A stretch of DNA of 64,000 nt from Mesorhizobium sp. M7A.F.Ca.US.008.03.1.1 (GTDB lineage Bacteria > Pseudomonadota > Alphaproteobacteria > Rhizobiales > Rhizobiaceae): assembly GCF_003997495.1 (NCBI RefSeq), contig NZ_RZRU01000002.1:372001-436000 (forward strand), given 5' to 3'. Of the stretch, positions 35,218 through 43,992 are shown one piece after another. The notes beneath the pieces are model-generated. The model was given only the letters and a program-made list of their open reading frames with translations. It ran no database searches and was not told where the DNA came from. The translations under genes were made by a program, and so were the position numbers. Position 1 is the first letter of the stretch, and each line of letters starts with the position of its first letter.

Positions 35218-37109
35218 TGTCGACACAGAGCGAAGACGACAAGGAAGACACCAGCGGGCGGCCGACAAAGGCTGTCGTCGGCTCGCATCGCGACGAGGAA
35301 GAGGTTTTCGGCAAGGCCTACGATCCACACATCGTCAGGCGCATCTGGAGCTTCGTGAGGCCGTACCAGAGCCGGATCTTCATCTCGGTCGCCGCGGTGC
35401 TGGTGTTCACGCTGACGCAATTGGCGATCCCTCTGGTCATCCGCTACGCCATCGACCACGGCATGACGGCAGGCAGGCTCGACCGGTCGGTGATGATCGC
35501 CGCGATCGGCGCTTTCACGGTGATCATCCTCATCAACTACGCCGCCTCCTATGTACAGGAAAGCGTCGTCGGCAAGGTGGCCGAAAATGTGCTCTCCGAC
35601 CTGCGCCGTGCCATGTTCAGCCATCTGCAGCGTGTCTCGCTGAGCTTCATGGACAAGACCGAGGTCGGCCGGCTGATGTCGCGTCTGCAGGGCGACGTCA
35701 ATTCGATGCAGGAATTCCTCGAAACGTCGGTCATGTCGGTTGGCGACATCGTGCTGTTGTTCGGCATCGTCAGCGTGCTTTTGTGGCTGGATTTCCGGCT
35801 CGGTCTGCTGACGCTGTCGACCATGCCGGTGCTGTTCATCGTGCGCCTGTTCTGGCTGCCGCGCGCCAAGGTCGCCTTCATGGCCGCGCACGAAACCAAC
35901 TCGATCGCCAATGGCGCGCTGGCCGAAGGCATCCACGGCGTGCGCACGGTGCAGAGCCTGGAGCGCCAGCACGTCAATTTCGACCTTTATGACGAGAAGG
36001 TGCTGGCCAACCTCAATGCCCATTTGAGGTCGGCGAAATACGCGCAGGTAATGGTGCCGATCGTCGACACGCTGACCGGCATCGCCATGGCGACGGTCAT
36101 CGTCGTCGGCGGGTCGATGGTGCTGTCGCACAGCCTCGACATCGGCGTCATGGTGGCGTTCCTGTTCTACATTCAGCGCTTCTTCGACCCGATCCGCTCG
36201 CTGACCATGCAGTACAGTGTCATGCAGCGCGCCATGGCTTCGGGCCAGCGCATCTCCGAAGTGCTCGACGTGCCGGTCGATGTCAGCGACAGGCACGGTG
36301 CCGTGGCGCTGTCGCGCGACATGGACGGCTCGGTCGAGTTCAGGAACGTCACCTTCGGCTATCGGCCGAACCAGCCAGTGCTGAAGAACATCTCGTTTCG
36401 CGTCAATCCGGGCGAGACCGTGGCCCTTGTCGGCCCGACCGGGTCGGGCAAGTCGAGCTCGATGGCGCTGGTGCACCGCTTCTACGATGTCTGGTCGGGT
36501 GAAGTCCTGGTTGGCGGCCATGATGTGCGTGACCTGACGCAGGATTCGCTCGGCGATCAGGTCGCCATGGTGCTGCAGGAGCCGTTCCTGTTTTCCGGCT
36601 CGGTGCTGGAAAACATCCGCTACCACAAGACATCAGCCAGCCGCGAGGAAGTGGTGCGCGCTGCACAGGCCGTCGGTGCGCACGATTTCATCGAGAACCT
36701 GCCCGACGGCTACGACACCGAACTCGAGCAGCGCGGCGGCAATCTCTCGCTCGGCCAGCGCCAGCTGATCAGTTTTGCGCGCGCACTGGTGGCGGATGCG
36801 AAGATCCTGGTGCTCGACGAGGCCACGGCGAGCATCGATTCCTACACCGAGATGCTGATCCAGAAGGCGCTGATAACACTGCTGGAAGGCCGTACCGGGC
36901 TGGTCATCGCACACCGGCTGGCGACCATCCGCGGCGCCGACCGCATCATCGTGTTGCAGAACGGCGAGATCGTCGAAAGCGGCAACCACGAGCAGCTGAT
37001 GGCAAGAAAAGGCCTCTACGCCCGCCTCTACAACATGAACTACGCCTCCTTCGACGACATTTCGGAAGGCGAGATGGAACTGGAAGCGGCGGTCGGCAAG
37101 GCGACGTGA
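35217..37109 (+). CDS. ABC exporter half-transporter, catalytic subunit
   Basis: A 630-residue partner of the preceding gene, started at the ATG of the TGATG overlap. Six spans are followed by an ATPase with Walker A GPTGSGKSS, an altered signature LSLGQRQLISFARA and a normal Walker B ILVLDEATASID with the catalytic Glu. In the heterodimer this subunit supplies the working Walker B while its non-canonical signature serves the degenerate site. The N-terminal 45 residues are charged and cytoplasmic. Confidence 0.9.
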   Translation: MSTQSEDDKEDTSGRPTKAVVGSHRDEEEVFGKAYDPHIVRRIWSFVRPYQSRIFISVAAVLVFTLTQLAIPLVIRYAIDHGMTAGRLDRSVMIAAIGAFTVIILINYAASYVQESVVGKVAENVLSDLRRAMFSHLQRVSLSFMDKTEVGRLMSRLQGDVNSMQEFLETSVMSVGDIVLLFGIVSVLLWLDFRLGLLTLSTMPVLFIVRLFWLPRAKVAFMAAHETNSIANGALAEGIHGVRTVQSLERQHVNFDLYDEKVLANLNAHLRSAKYAQVMVPIVDTLTGIAMATVIVVGGSMVLSHSLDIGVMVAFLFYIQRFFDPIRSLTMQYSVMQRAMASGQRISEVLDVPVDVSDRHGAVALSRDMDGSVEFRNVTFGYRPNQPVLKNISFRVNPGETVALVGPTGSGKSSSMALVHRFYDVWSGEVLVGGHDVRDLTQDSLGDQVAMVLQEPFLFSGSVLENIRYHKTSASREEVVRAAQAVGAHDFIENLPDGYDTELEQRGGNLSLGQRQLISFARALVADAKILVLDEATASIDSYTEMLIQKALITLLEGRTGLVIAHRLATIRGADRIIVLQNGEIVESGNHEQLMARKGLYARLYNMNYASFDDISEGEMELEAAVGKAT

Positions 37110-37298
37110 ATGGCCCAGCCTCGACCAACCGCAACCGCCTGACAACCCGATCTCCCTCGCGTCAGCTCGCCATAACATCTGCGGCGATGGGGATTGGCGC
37201 GCCTCTGGTCACAGCGACAGCCTACTGGACAGCCGGCGCAAGGTGGGCGGATTGGTACGCCGCTACGGCCATGAGGGTGGCAATTCCAAATGCAGGAT

Positions 37299-37345
37299 GT
37301 GGAACTTCCGGTTCACCGCCAAGGTTTAGCATCTTGATGTTCGAA
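37299..37345 (+). repeat. imperfect copy of the hydrolase gene leader
   Basis: GTGGAAC-TTCCG through CTTGATGTTCGAA here resembles 37889-37933, the stretch just before and over the start codon of the alpha/beta hydrolase gene, at roughly 80 percent identity with small indels. After the shared ATGTTCGAA the copy diverges. It may be the stump of a duplicated gene start. Confidence 0.5.
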
Positions 37346-37438
37346 AAAGCCCGCGCTTCTCTGCCAGAGACACGGGCCCTTCAGGAGTACCGACTGACGC
37401 GGTTCAGGCAAGGACGCAGCTGGCCAAAAGCACCGTAA

Positions 37439-37478
<40 letters not shown>

Positions 37479-37535
37479 CGGCAAGAAGCCAGCGAGCCTC
37501 TTGAATGCTATTGCGCTGATTATCCGTTACCGGAC

Positions 37536-37622
37536 CTAGTACCAGCGTCCGCGACCGTAAAAGCCGCCGCCGCCCAGAACAATAACAATAAGAACTATGA
37601 CCAGAATTGTGGTGATATCCAT
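37536..37622 (-). CDS. DUF3309 family membrane miniprotein
   Basis: A 28-residue peptide opening MDITTILVIVLIVIVLGGGG and ending in YGRGRWY, which matches the DUF3309 pattern: one membrane helix, a glycine run and an aromatic basic tail. The ribosome site AGGAGG lies 7 bases before the ATG at 37622. Function of the family is unknown; it is common in rhizobia and related alphaproteobacteria. It is monocistronic here. Confidence 0.82.
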   Translation of the reverse strand: MDITTILVIVLIVIVLGGGGFYGRGRWY

Positions 37623-37888
37623 ATGCAACCTCCTGAGCGCGCTCGGATTTCGCCGTCGCCGCTCTTGCCCCGTAGGGCATGAATTGTTCCTGTCACTTTG
37701 ACATCCACCAACGTTTCGCACGGCATTCTTGTTCCAATGGATGTATCAAGCATGATCAGCCCAACGGCCCCCGTTCGCGTAGGCCATTTGTGCCTCGCAT
37801 GAGGGATAGTCTGGTTCGGCTTCGGCCTCTTCCGCCCGCCCAGTCTGGTACATCAACCTTCGACGACAGGCCAAGGTTCCGATGAGAG

Positions 37889-37933
37889 GTGGAACCTCCG
37901 ACCGCAGCCGAGGTTAGCAGCTTGATGTTCGAA
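37889..37933 (+). repeat. leader/start segment of the hydrolase gene, partner of 37299-37345
   Basis: This is the second copy of the imperfect direct repeat. It covers an in-frame GTG at 37889 and the preferred ATG at 37925, so conservation between copies includes the translation start region. Confidence 0.5.
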
Positions 37934-38782
37934 GGTTTCCAGCTTGAGAGAATCCAGCTACCCGAGGCGACTCTTCGGGTCAGACACGGTGGTTCAGGAC
38001 CGCCGATCCTGCTTCTGCACGGCCATCCGCGTACACATGTCACCTGGCATCGTGTTGCGCCGCTTCTAGCCGAAAACCACACGGTGGTTTGCCCCGACCT
38101 GCGCGGCTTCGGGCAGTCTTCGATCCCCGAGGACACACACGATCATATAGGATCATCCAAGCGCGCCAACGCAAAAGACTGTGTCGCGCTCATGCGCCGT
38201 CTGGGTTTTGACCGCTTTGCGGTCGCCGGTCACGATCGCGGAAGCTATACCGCTTTCCGCACGGCGATGGATCATCCGACCGCGGTAACGCATCTCATCG
38301 TTCTGGACGGCGTTCCTATCCTGGAGGCGCTTGAGCGATGCGACGCCCGCTTCGCTGCCGAGTGGTGGCACTGGTTCTTCTTTGCCCAGCCCGACAAGCC
38401 GGAACAGGCGATCATGGCCAACCCGCAAGCCTGGTATGGCGGTTCCGGCGCTCAGATGGGCGCGGAGGCGTTTGCGGACTACACAGCCGCAATTCTCGAC
38501 GCTCGTGTCATTCATGGGATGATCGAGGATTATAGGGCCGGCCTCTCGATCGACCATCTGCACGACGCGGACGACCGAACGGCCGGCCGACGGGTGCAAT
38601 GTCCCACCATGGTTCTATGGTCGATGCGCGATGATCTGGAACGACTCTATGGCGATGTTCTCGGCGTATGGCGCCCGTGGACGACAAGCTTGCAGGGGAA
38701 AGGCATCGCCTGTGGACACCATATGGCTGAGGAGGCGCCAGATGCGCTCGCGACAGAAATCCTGGCTTTCTTGCGTCCTTAA
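37925..38782 (+). CDS. alpha/beta hydrolase (haloacetate dehalogenase/epoxide hydrolase-like)
   Basis: A 285-residue hydrolase. HGHPRTHVTWHRVAPLL holds the HG oxyanion region, and the nucleophile elbow is GHDRGS with Asp, not Ser, as in haloacetate dehalogenases and epoxide hydrolases. The late catalytic His lies in GHHMAEEAP. WYGG and the cap region resemble fluoroacetate dehalogenases. Halide-site residues cannot be confirmed by eye, so the substrate is open. ATG 37925 is preferred; GTG 37889 is an alternative. A strong hairpin follows the stop by 10 bases. Confidence 0.87.
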   Translation: MFEGFQLERIQLPEATLRVRHGGSGPPILLLHGHPRTHVTWHRVAPLLAENHTVVCPDLRGFGQSSIPEDTHDHIGSSKRANAKDCVALMRRLGFDRFAVAGHDRGSYTAFRTAMDHPTAVTHLIVLDGVPILEALERCDARFAAEWWHWFFFAQPDKPEQAIMANPQAWYGGSGAQMGAEAFADYTAAILDARVIHGMIEDYRAGLSIDHLHDADDRTAGRRVQCPTMVLWSMRDDLERLYGDVLGVWRPWTTSLQGKGIACGHHMAEEAPDALATEILAFLRP

Positions 38783-38791
38783 AGCCGACCT

Positions 38792-38813
38792 CCGAGGGCG
38801 GCCCCGCCCTCGG
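38792..38813 (+). terminator. GC-rich hairpin after the hydrolase gene
   Basis: CCGAGGGCG pairs with CGCCCTCGG around a 4-base loop, 10 bases after the stop codon. No long U tract follows, as is common for terminator-like stems in GC-rich alphaproteobacteria. It could serve the convergent importer operon too. Confidence 0.6.
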
Positions 38814-38942
38814 TCAGTTGGAAAGCACGCATCCCGCCCTTGGCGCAACCAATCTGCAGCCTATCCGACCTGAGAACTCCGCGCCATAGACACGACGTCC
38901 CGAGTCATCACAGGCACGCAATCGTTCCGGGGCGCGGATGCG

Positions 38943-39734
38943 TCACCCCACCGATGCCATTTCGGGGCGTTTTGAACCCTCGCGAATGGCCTTGTGCACG
39001 CCGCGCTGCAGATCCATGAATGCAGGGCTTTCCATCACCTCTTCGCGGCGCGGGCGCTCGATATCGACGTTGAAGGTCTGCGTGATGCGTCCCGGCCCGA
39101 TGCCCATGACGACGATGCGGTCCGACAGATAGACGGCCTCCTCCACGTCATGGGTGACAAACAGGACGGTCAACCTGTGTTCCTCCCAGATCTGGGTGAG
39201 CAGTTCCTGCATCTGATGCCGGGTCAAGGCATCGAGCGCGCCGAAGGGCTCGTCCATCAACAGCATCTTGGGGCGATAGGAAAGCGCACGCGCGATGGCG
39301 ACGCGCTGTTTCATGCCGCCCGAGAGTTCGGCCGGATAGCGGTCGGCGCTGTCGGACAGCTTGACGAGTTCGAGATGCTCCAGCGCGATCCTGCGGCAGG
39401 TCGCGCGATCGTAGCCGGCGGCCTTGAGGGCAAATTCGATGTTCTGCCGCGCCGTCAGCCAGGGAAGCAGCGTGTAGGATTGGAAGACGACGCCACGGTC
39501 GAGACCAGGCTGCAGGATCGGCGCGCCATCGATGCTGAGATCGCCGACATCGAAGTCCTGCAGTCCGGCCACGATCGACAGCAGCGTACTCTTGCCGCAA
39601 CCCGACGTGCCTACCAGGGAGACAAACTCATTGTCGGCAAGATCGAGGTTGATGTCGCGCAGCACTTCCGTGCGCCGCTCGCCGGTGCCGAAGCTCTTGT
39701 GGAGACCGGCGATCCGCAATTTGGGGGGCCTCAT
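38943..39734 (-). CDS. nitrate/sulfonate/taurine-type ABC transporter ATPase
   Basis: A 263-residue SsuB/TauB-type ATPase: Walker A GTSGCGKST, Q-loop FQSYTLLPWL, signature LSGGMKQRVAIARA, Walker B MLLMDEPFGALD and the switch His in FVTHDVEEAV. It is the third gene of an importer operon with permease and binding protein on the same strand. The operon lies downstream of a promoter region holding the regulon motif at 41795. Confidence 0.93.
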   Translation of the reverse strand: MRPPKLRIAGLHKSFGTGERRTEVLRDINLDLADNEFVSLVGTSGCGKSTLLSIVAGLQDFDVGDLSIDGAPILQPGLDRGVVFQSYTLLPWLTARQNIEFALKAAGYDRATCRRIALEHLELVKLSDSADRYPAELSGGMKQRVAIARALSYRPKMLLMDEPFGALDALTRHQMQELLTQIWEEHRLTVLFVTHDVEEAVYLSDRIVVMGIGPGRITQTFNVDIERPRREEVMESPAFMDLQRGVHKAIREGSKRPEMASVG

Positions 39735-39744
39735 CGGCTGGACC

Positions 39745-40596
39745 TCATTGCGAGCGGCCCTCTTGCTTGAACAGCACCTTTTCCAGCGCCTTCATCACCT
39801 GGTCGGTGATGAGGCCGAGCAGACCAAGCAGCAGGATGTAGCCGATGATGGTGTTGGTCTGGAAATAGCGCTGCGACACGGTGATGCGATAGCCAAGCCC
39901 CGAAGTCGCGGCGACGAGTTCGGCCAGCACCAGCCACGTCCATGCCCAGCCCAGGCTGATGCGCAGCGTATCCCAGATGCCCGGCAAGGCGCTGGGCACG
40001 ACAATGCGCGTCAGGATCTTGCGATCCGGCAGGCCGAGCGTGCGCCCAAGGCCGATGAAATCGGCGGGAACCCGTTTCACATTGTCCATGATCATCAGGA
40101 CCTGCTGGAAGAAGGTGCCGATGAAGATGATCAGGAATTTCTGCGAATCGCCGGTGCCGGCCCAAAGGATGGAGAGCGGCACGAAAGCGACGACCGGCAT
40201 GTAGCGGATGAAATCCACCAGCGGCTCGATGGCCGCTTCCCAGGAACGGAAACTGCCGATCAGCACGCCGATCGGTATCGACAGCGCCGAGGCGATGAGG
40301 AAGCCGATGGAGATGCGATACATCGAGGCTTTGAGGTCCAGCCACAACGTGCCGTCGGCAGCGAGCTTGGCGATCTGCGTCGCGACGCTGCCCGGAGAAG
40401 GCAGGAAGATCGGCTTTACCAACCCCAGTCCGGTCGCCGCCCACCAGGCAAGGCCCAGCCCCACGAACACGGCCACGGCGATCACCAGGAAGCGCGACCT
40501 GGCGATGGGCACGCCGATCCCGGAGGATCGGCGGCGCCTCGCCGGTTTCGCGATCGGTCCTGGCGCCGGTCGCTCCCCGGGCATCTGCGTCACCAC
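39745..40596 (-). CDS. nitrate/sulfonate/taurine-type ABC transporter permease
   Basis: A 283-residue SsuC/TauC-type permease with about six spans. The EAA loop is seen in DFIGLGRTLGLPDRKILTRIVVPSALPGIWD, typical of this family. The N-terminal 30 residues are basic and cytoplasmic (PARRRRSSG). It lies 10 bases before the ATPase gene and 16 bases after the binding-protein gene. The channel is probably a homodimer. Confidence 0.92.
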   Translation of the reverse strand: MVTQMPGERPAPGPIAKPARRRRSSGIGVPIARSRFLVIAVAVFVGLGLAWWAATGLGLVKPIFLPSPGSVATQIAKLAADGTLWLDLKASMYRISIGFLIASALSIPIGVLIGSFRSWEAAIEPLVDFIRYMPVVAFVPLSILWAGTGDSQKFLIIFIGTFFQQVLMIMDNVKRVPADFIGLGRTLGLPDRKILTRIVVPSALPGIWDTLRISLGWAWTWLVLAELVAATSGLGYRITVSQRYFQTNTIIGYILLLGLLGLITDQVMKALEKVLFKQEGRSQ

Positions 40597-40612
40597 CGCG
40601 ATCCGGCCTTGA

Positions 40613-41623
40613 TCATTCCGCCGCCTTGACGAAGGCCGGGTCGATCATCTGCTCCGGCGTCACATCGGCCTGCAGCAGCTTGGCGTTCTTGGCGGCGGCT
40701 TCGACATCGGCGAAGGTCTTGGTGGTGAAGTCGCCTATCAGCGCCGTCTTGTTTTCGGCGAGTGAGTAGTAGCGCACGCCGTCAAAGGCGGTGTTGAGGT
40801 CCTTGACGTCCGAACCGACAGCCTTGGCGATGATGGCGCGCCCACCGGGCGTATCAGCATTGTAATCCTTGAGCGCCGCGTCCCAGCTCTTGATCATGGC
40901 CAGCACCTGGCCGGGCCGCGACTTGATCACCTCGTCACGCACAACCAGCACGTCGCTGATCAGGCCGGGATCCTCGCCGGCGGTGAACAGCAGCTTGAGG
41001 TCCTTGTTCTGCGCCATGGCGACGGTGAGGTACGGTTCATAGGTCACCGCGACCGGTACCTGACCGGCGATCAAGGCGCTGCCGGCATCGGACGCCGGCA
41101 TCGGAACCGGCTTCACGTCGTCGATCGACATGCCGTTCCTGGCGAGCGCGTATTTGAGCAGGATGTCGCTCGTCGTCCCTTCCTCGAAGGCAACCTGCTT
41201 GCCTTTGAGGTCTGTGATGGAGGTGACGTCCTTGCCGGCGATGATGGCGTCGGCGGTCATGGAGACGTCGAGCAGCAGCACGATCTTCACCGGCAGGCCG
41301 GCCGCAACCATGCCCATCGCCGTGTGGGTGGCGATGTTGGCGGCGTCGAGCTGGCCGCTTGCAAGTGCTGCATTGATGTCCTTGTCCTCGGCGAAGTTGA
41401 CGATCTGGACGTCGCTCAGCCCGTTTGTCTTGAACAGGCCCTTGGCCTCGGCGACATGCCACTGGCCATAGCCGAGCCAGGGCTCGAGGCCGATCTTGAA
41501 CGCTCCTGCCTCGGGCGTGGTGGGAATGGCCGCATCGGCCGCGTAGGCTGCCGGGGCGGCGGCGAGCCCGATGGCGGCGGCCATCACGAGCGCGCGAAAT
41601 TGTCCTGTTAGGTTACGCATCAT
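40613..41623 (-). CDS. NrtA/SsuA/TauA-type ABC transporter substrate-binding protein
   Basis: A 336-residue periplasmic binding protein. The signal peptide covers about 28 residues (LVMAAAIGLAAAPAAYAADA). The mature part has the SsuA/ThiY pattern: FKIGLEPWLGYGQWHVAEAKGLF, then SGQLDAANIATHTAMGM and LKGKQVAFEEGTTSDILLKYAL. Relatives bind sulfonates, taurine, nitrate, thiamine pyrimidine or similar small polar solutes. The regulon motif lies about 170 bases upstream, tying the importer to the dehydrogenase cluster. Substrate unproven. Confidence 0.92.
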   Translation of the reverse strand: MMRNLTGQFRALVMAAAIGLAAAPAAYAADAAIPTTPEAGAFKIGLEPWLGYGQWHVAEAKGLFKTNGLSDVQIVNFAEDKDINAALASGQLDAANIATHTAMGMVAAGLPVKIVLLLDVSMTADAIIAGKDVTSITDLKGKQVAFEEGTTSDILLKYALARNGMSIDDVKPVPMPASDAGSALIAGQVPVAVTYEPYLTVAMAQNKDLKLLFTAGEDPGLISDVLVVRDEVIKSRPGQVLAMIKSWDAALKDYNADTPGGRAIIAKAVGSDVKDLNTAFDGVRYYSLAENKTALIGDFTTKTFADVEAAAKNAKLLQADVTPEQMIDPAFVKAAE

Positions 41624-41642
41624 CTTTGTTCCCCTTGATGAT

Positions 41643-41676
41643 CAGACCGCTTTTTCCAACTGAGGTAGCCGGTCTG
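41643..41676 (-). promoter_or_regulatory. leader hairpin upstream of the importer operon
   Basis: CAGACCG and CGGTCTG are 7-bp perfect arms around a 20-base loop, 20 bases before the binding-protein start. It could be a leader structure or a second protein site. The role is unknown. Confidence 0.4.
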
Positions 41677-41789
41677 GTGAGACTGCGGGTTTCTGCTCTT
41701 GCGGCACTGTGCCTCGGCGTCTTACCTGCCACTTCATGGTGAAGTGCTGACATATTTCAGCGTCAGCGGGCGCGGATGTCAAGGCTAAA

Positions 41790-41810
41790 ATACATACATG
41801 CATATACAAG
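41790..41810 (+). promoter_or_regulatory. GntR-regulon motif, copy 1 (importer operon)
   Basis: TACATGCATATAC at 41795-41807 matches TACAwGyATATAC fully and is flanked by a further TACATA repeat. It stands between the phosphotransferase stop codon and the binding-protein gene and can only serve the latter, since both genes are read leftward. Assigned to the GntR protein at 43229 by location and repetition. Confidence 0.7.
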
Positions 41811-41820
41811 TTGGAAAGAC

Positions 41821-43119
41821 TTAATTTTCACGCTTTTCCGGATCGATCCGGTCGAGGAAACCGGTCACCCGATCGGCCCCGGCAACGGGTTCGCTGCCGA
41901 CCATGACCGCCACTGAAAAGGCAATGAGGGAAGAGACCGGCGTGTGGCTGCGCGCACCGGCGCGCAGGTTCATGACCAGCGTCGGCGAAAGGAAAAGACC
42001 TGCCCGCAACACCGCCCGCCAATCGGCCGGCAGCATGCCGCGCCGTTTGAGTTCCAGCAGCAATGGCCGCCACAGCGCGATCGCCTTGACCTCCAGCAGA
42101 TCGCGGCGGACCGGGCTCAGGTCCCAGTCGGTGTCGACATGGAGCAGGTTTCCGTCCAGCCGCGCCTGGGCGCGAAAAGCCTCTGTCGCGGTCGCCGGAT
42201 CATAGAGCCAGAACGGATGGGCGAAGATGTTGTGGAACGTCGCCTTCACCTCCGCCAGCAGCGTCGGGATGTGCGAGCCGGCAAAGGCGGGATCGAAGAA
42301 GGACAGCTCCGCCCTCCCCGCCTTCGCCGTGTACCAGACATTGGCGTTGTGGGCGTCGCCATGCGCGACCACGCCGCCTGCATCGGCAAGCCGCTCCGGC
42401 CGCAAGCGCACCGCCGCGGCATCGAAAAGCTCACCAACGCTATCGGTGTACTGCTGGCCGTTGATGACGAGTTTCAGCCGGGAAAACCGATCCCAATCCA
42501 GCTCCGCACCGGGAAAGACGAACGGCTTGCCGACATAGAAATCGGCCAGCCGGCCACCTGGCGACAAGCGTGTCTCGGCATCGATCAGGCGCTCATGAAA
42601 CAGCCTGTGGATCGGCTCCGCCGCTACGTCTTCGACAGTCACCGGATGCAGCGTCTCGAGATAGACCTTGAGCAGCGTGGCTGACAGGTCGCGCTCGGCA
42701 AGAACGGCTTCTCGCCGCTTGCCGGCATCGTCCTGCGCATCCAGCGCGAACAGCACATCCGAAAATCTCGGATCCGTGCGGCGGCGATAGACAAGGATCT
42801 GCTCGCCGGGTTGGGCCGACATATGCACGGGTTGGTCGACCGGCAGGCCGGCGCGCGACAGAATCTCGGCGCGGTAATACTCGCCCGTCATCGCCTCTTC
42901 CCGCTCCTCCTGATGGAACTTGAAGAAGTAGGGGTTGCCGTCGTCTTCGAAGAAGCCGTTCAACGAATTGAGGCTGTATTTATCGAAGTTGATGCGGACA
43001 TTGCGGGGACGCATCGCGAACAGGTCGCCCAGCAATGCCGCCAGCGCGCTTTGTGCTTCGGTAACATCATGCTGCGCGAGTGCCCGGATCCGCGCCGTGC
43101 GGCTCGGTGTCGGCGTCAT
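41821..43119 (-). CDS. APH-like phosphotransferase of unknown substrate
   Basis: A 432-residue protein-kinase-fold enzyme. Probable ATP-site residues are K67 in YFFKFHQEE and E84 or E85 nearby; the catalytic loop is HGDAHNAN (253-260) and the metal Asp is D276 in FFDPAFAG, the Brenner-type pattern of aminoglycoside and choline/homoserine-type kinases. It is longer than typical APH members. It should phosphorylate a small hydroxylated or amino substrate in the cytoplasm. It has its own promoter with a regulon motif at 43173, next to GntR, HisD-like and alcohol dehydrogenase genes. The start follows AGGAGC. Confidence 0.75.
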   Translation of the reverse strand: MTPTPSRTARIRALAQHDVTEAQSALAALLGDLFAMRPRNVRINFDKYSLNSLNGFFEDDGNPYFFKFHQEEREEAMTGEYYRAEILSRAGLPVDQPVHMSAQPGEQILVYRRRTDPRFSDVLFALDAQDDAGKRREAVLAERDLSATLLKVYLETLHPVTVEDVAAEPIHRLFHERLIDAETRLSPGGRLADFYVGKPFVFPGAELDWDRFSRLKLVINGQQYTDSVGELFDAAAVRLRPERLADAGGVVAHGDAHNANVWYTAKAGRAELSFFDPAFAGSHIPTLLAEVKATFHNIFAHPFWLYDPATATEAFRAQARLDGNLLHVDTDWDLSPVRRDLLEVKAIALWRPLLLELKRRGMLPADWRAVLRAGLFLSPTLVMNLRAGARSHTPVSSLIAFSVAVMVGSEPVAGADRVTGFLDRIDPEKREN

Positions 43120-43171
43120 CTGTCGCTCCTTCCGGCCAGTTCGTCCGCCGAGGACGGAGCCGTTCTCATCA

Positions 43172-43187
43172 GTACATGTATATACAC
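43172..43187 (+). promoter_or_regulatory. GntR-regulon motif, copy 2 (phosphotransferase)
   Basis: TACATGTATATAC at 43173-43185, about 55 bases before the phosphotransferase ATG. The same 13 bases occur on the other strand at 46477-46489. It lies in a GC-rich context where such an AT-rich palindrome stands out. Confidence 0.72.
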
Positions 43188-43228
43188 TGGCAGCGAAACC
43201 GCTCCGACTTGCATTCGACCTGCTTCCG

Positions 43229-43960
43229 TTAGCTGCTTTTTGAAGGGGAATAGCGGCTGCCGAGCGAGTAGCGGCTGCCGGCATAAGTCAGCTTGCTGAT
43301 CGTCGCCACCACCGCGCCCGTCCATGTCCGGCGGTGCAGGAAAAGGCAGCAGGCGCCGACATCGATGCCGAGATGTCGCGCCGTCTCGGCGTCGGCCGGG
43401 ATTGCCGAGATGATATGCTCGACCTCGGTCACCGGGGTTTTCTGCATGAGGTAGTCATAGGTCGCAGTCTTCGAAAAATCCTGCTTGTCATAGTCGGGGA
43501 TGAGGCTCGGATTGACGAAGCGCTCTTCGAGCTGCACCGGCAAATCATTCTCGAAATTGACGACGACGGAATGATAGATCGAGACGCGCTTTGCGAACTC
43601 GAACGACAGCGCCAGCTCCTTTGCCGGCATGATGGTTTCGAGGACGAGGACTTCGGAACGATGCCTGTTGCCGCGCTCGACGATCTCGGCTGCGATGTTG
43701 TTGATCTCGATCAGCGTCGACTGCGGCCGCGGCGGCGCGATGAAGGTTCCCACACCTTGCAGACGGATCAGGAACCCCGCCGAGGTCAACTCCCTGAGGG
43801 CCCGATGGACCGTCATCCGCGACACGCCGAGTGAAGCCACCAACTCATTCTCGGACGGCAGCTTGCGATCCTTGCCCCACCGGCCCGTTCCGATGTTCGC
43901 CAGGATGTAGTCCTTTACCTTCTCGTAGAGAGGGCTGGCCGTGTCGGGCAAAGTGATCAT
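43229..43960 (-). CDS. GntR family (HutC subfamily) transcriptional regulator
   Basis: A 243-residue regulator. The winged helix is at residues about 10-75 (LPSENELVASLGVSRMTVHR, RLQGVGTFI); residues 95-240 form a UTRA ligand domain (ENDLPVQLEERFVNPSLIPDY, then late ACCLFLHRRTWT and the final strands). The ATG at 43960 follows GGAAAGGA. It is the last gene after the HisD-like and alcohol dehydrogenase genes, and its probable operator motif recurs before five nearby units, so it is the likely local master regulator. HutC proteins often sense a pathway metabolite. The C terminus repeats SRYSLGSRYS. Confidence 0.92.
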   Translation of the reverse strand: MITLPDTASPLYEKVKDYILANIGTGRWGKDRKLPSENELVASLGVSRMTVHRALRELTSAGFLIRLQGVGTFIAPPRPQSTLIEINNIAAEIVERGNRHRSEVLVLETIMPAKELALSFEFAKRVSIYHSVVVNFENDLPVQLEERFVNPSLIPDYDKQDFSKTATYDYLMQKTPVTEVEHIISAIPADAETARHLGIDVGACCLFLHRRTWTGAVVATISKLTYAGSRYSLGSRYSPSKSS

Positions 43961-43992
43961 TTCAAAAGTCCTTTCCGGCGATTCATCGGAAA

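Noticed and set aside
37106..37438. 110-codon plus-strand frame after the exporter
   Set aside because: No ribosome site, no family and it runs through the duplicated leader; treated as non-coding.
38943..41623. Thiamine-pyrimidine importer (ThiXYZ)
   Set aside because: The binding protein belongs to the same broad superfamily, but no thiamine gene or TPP riboswitch is nearby and the regulon motif links it to dehydrogenases.
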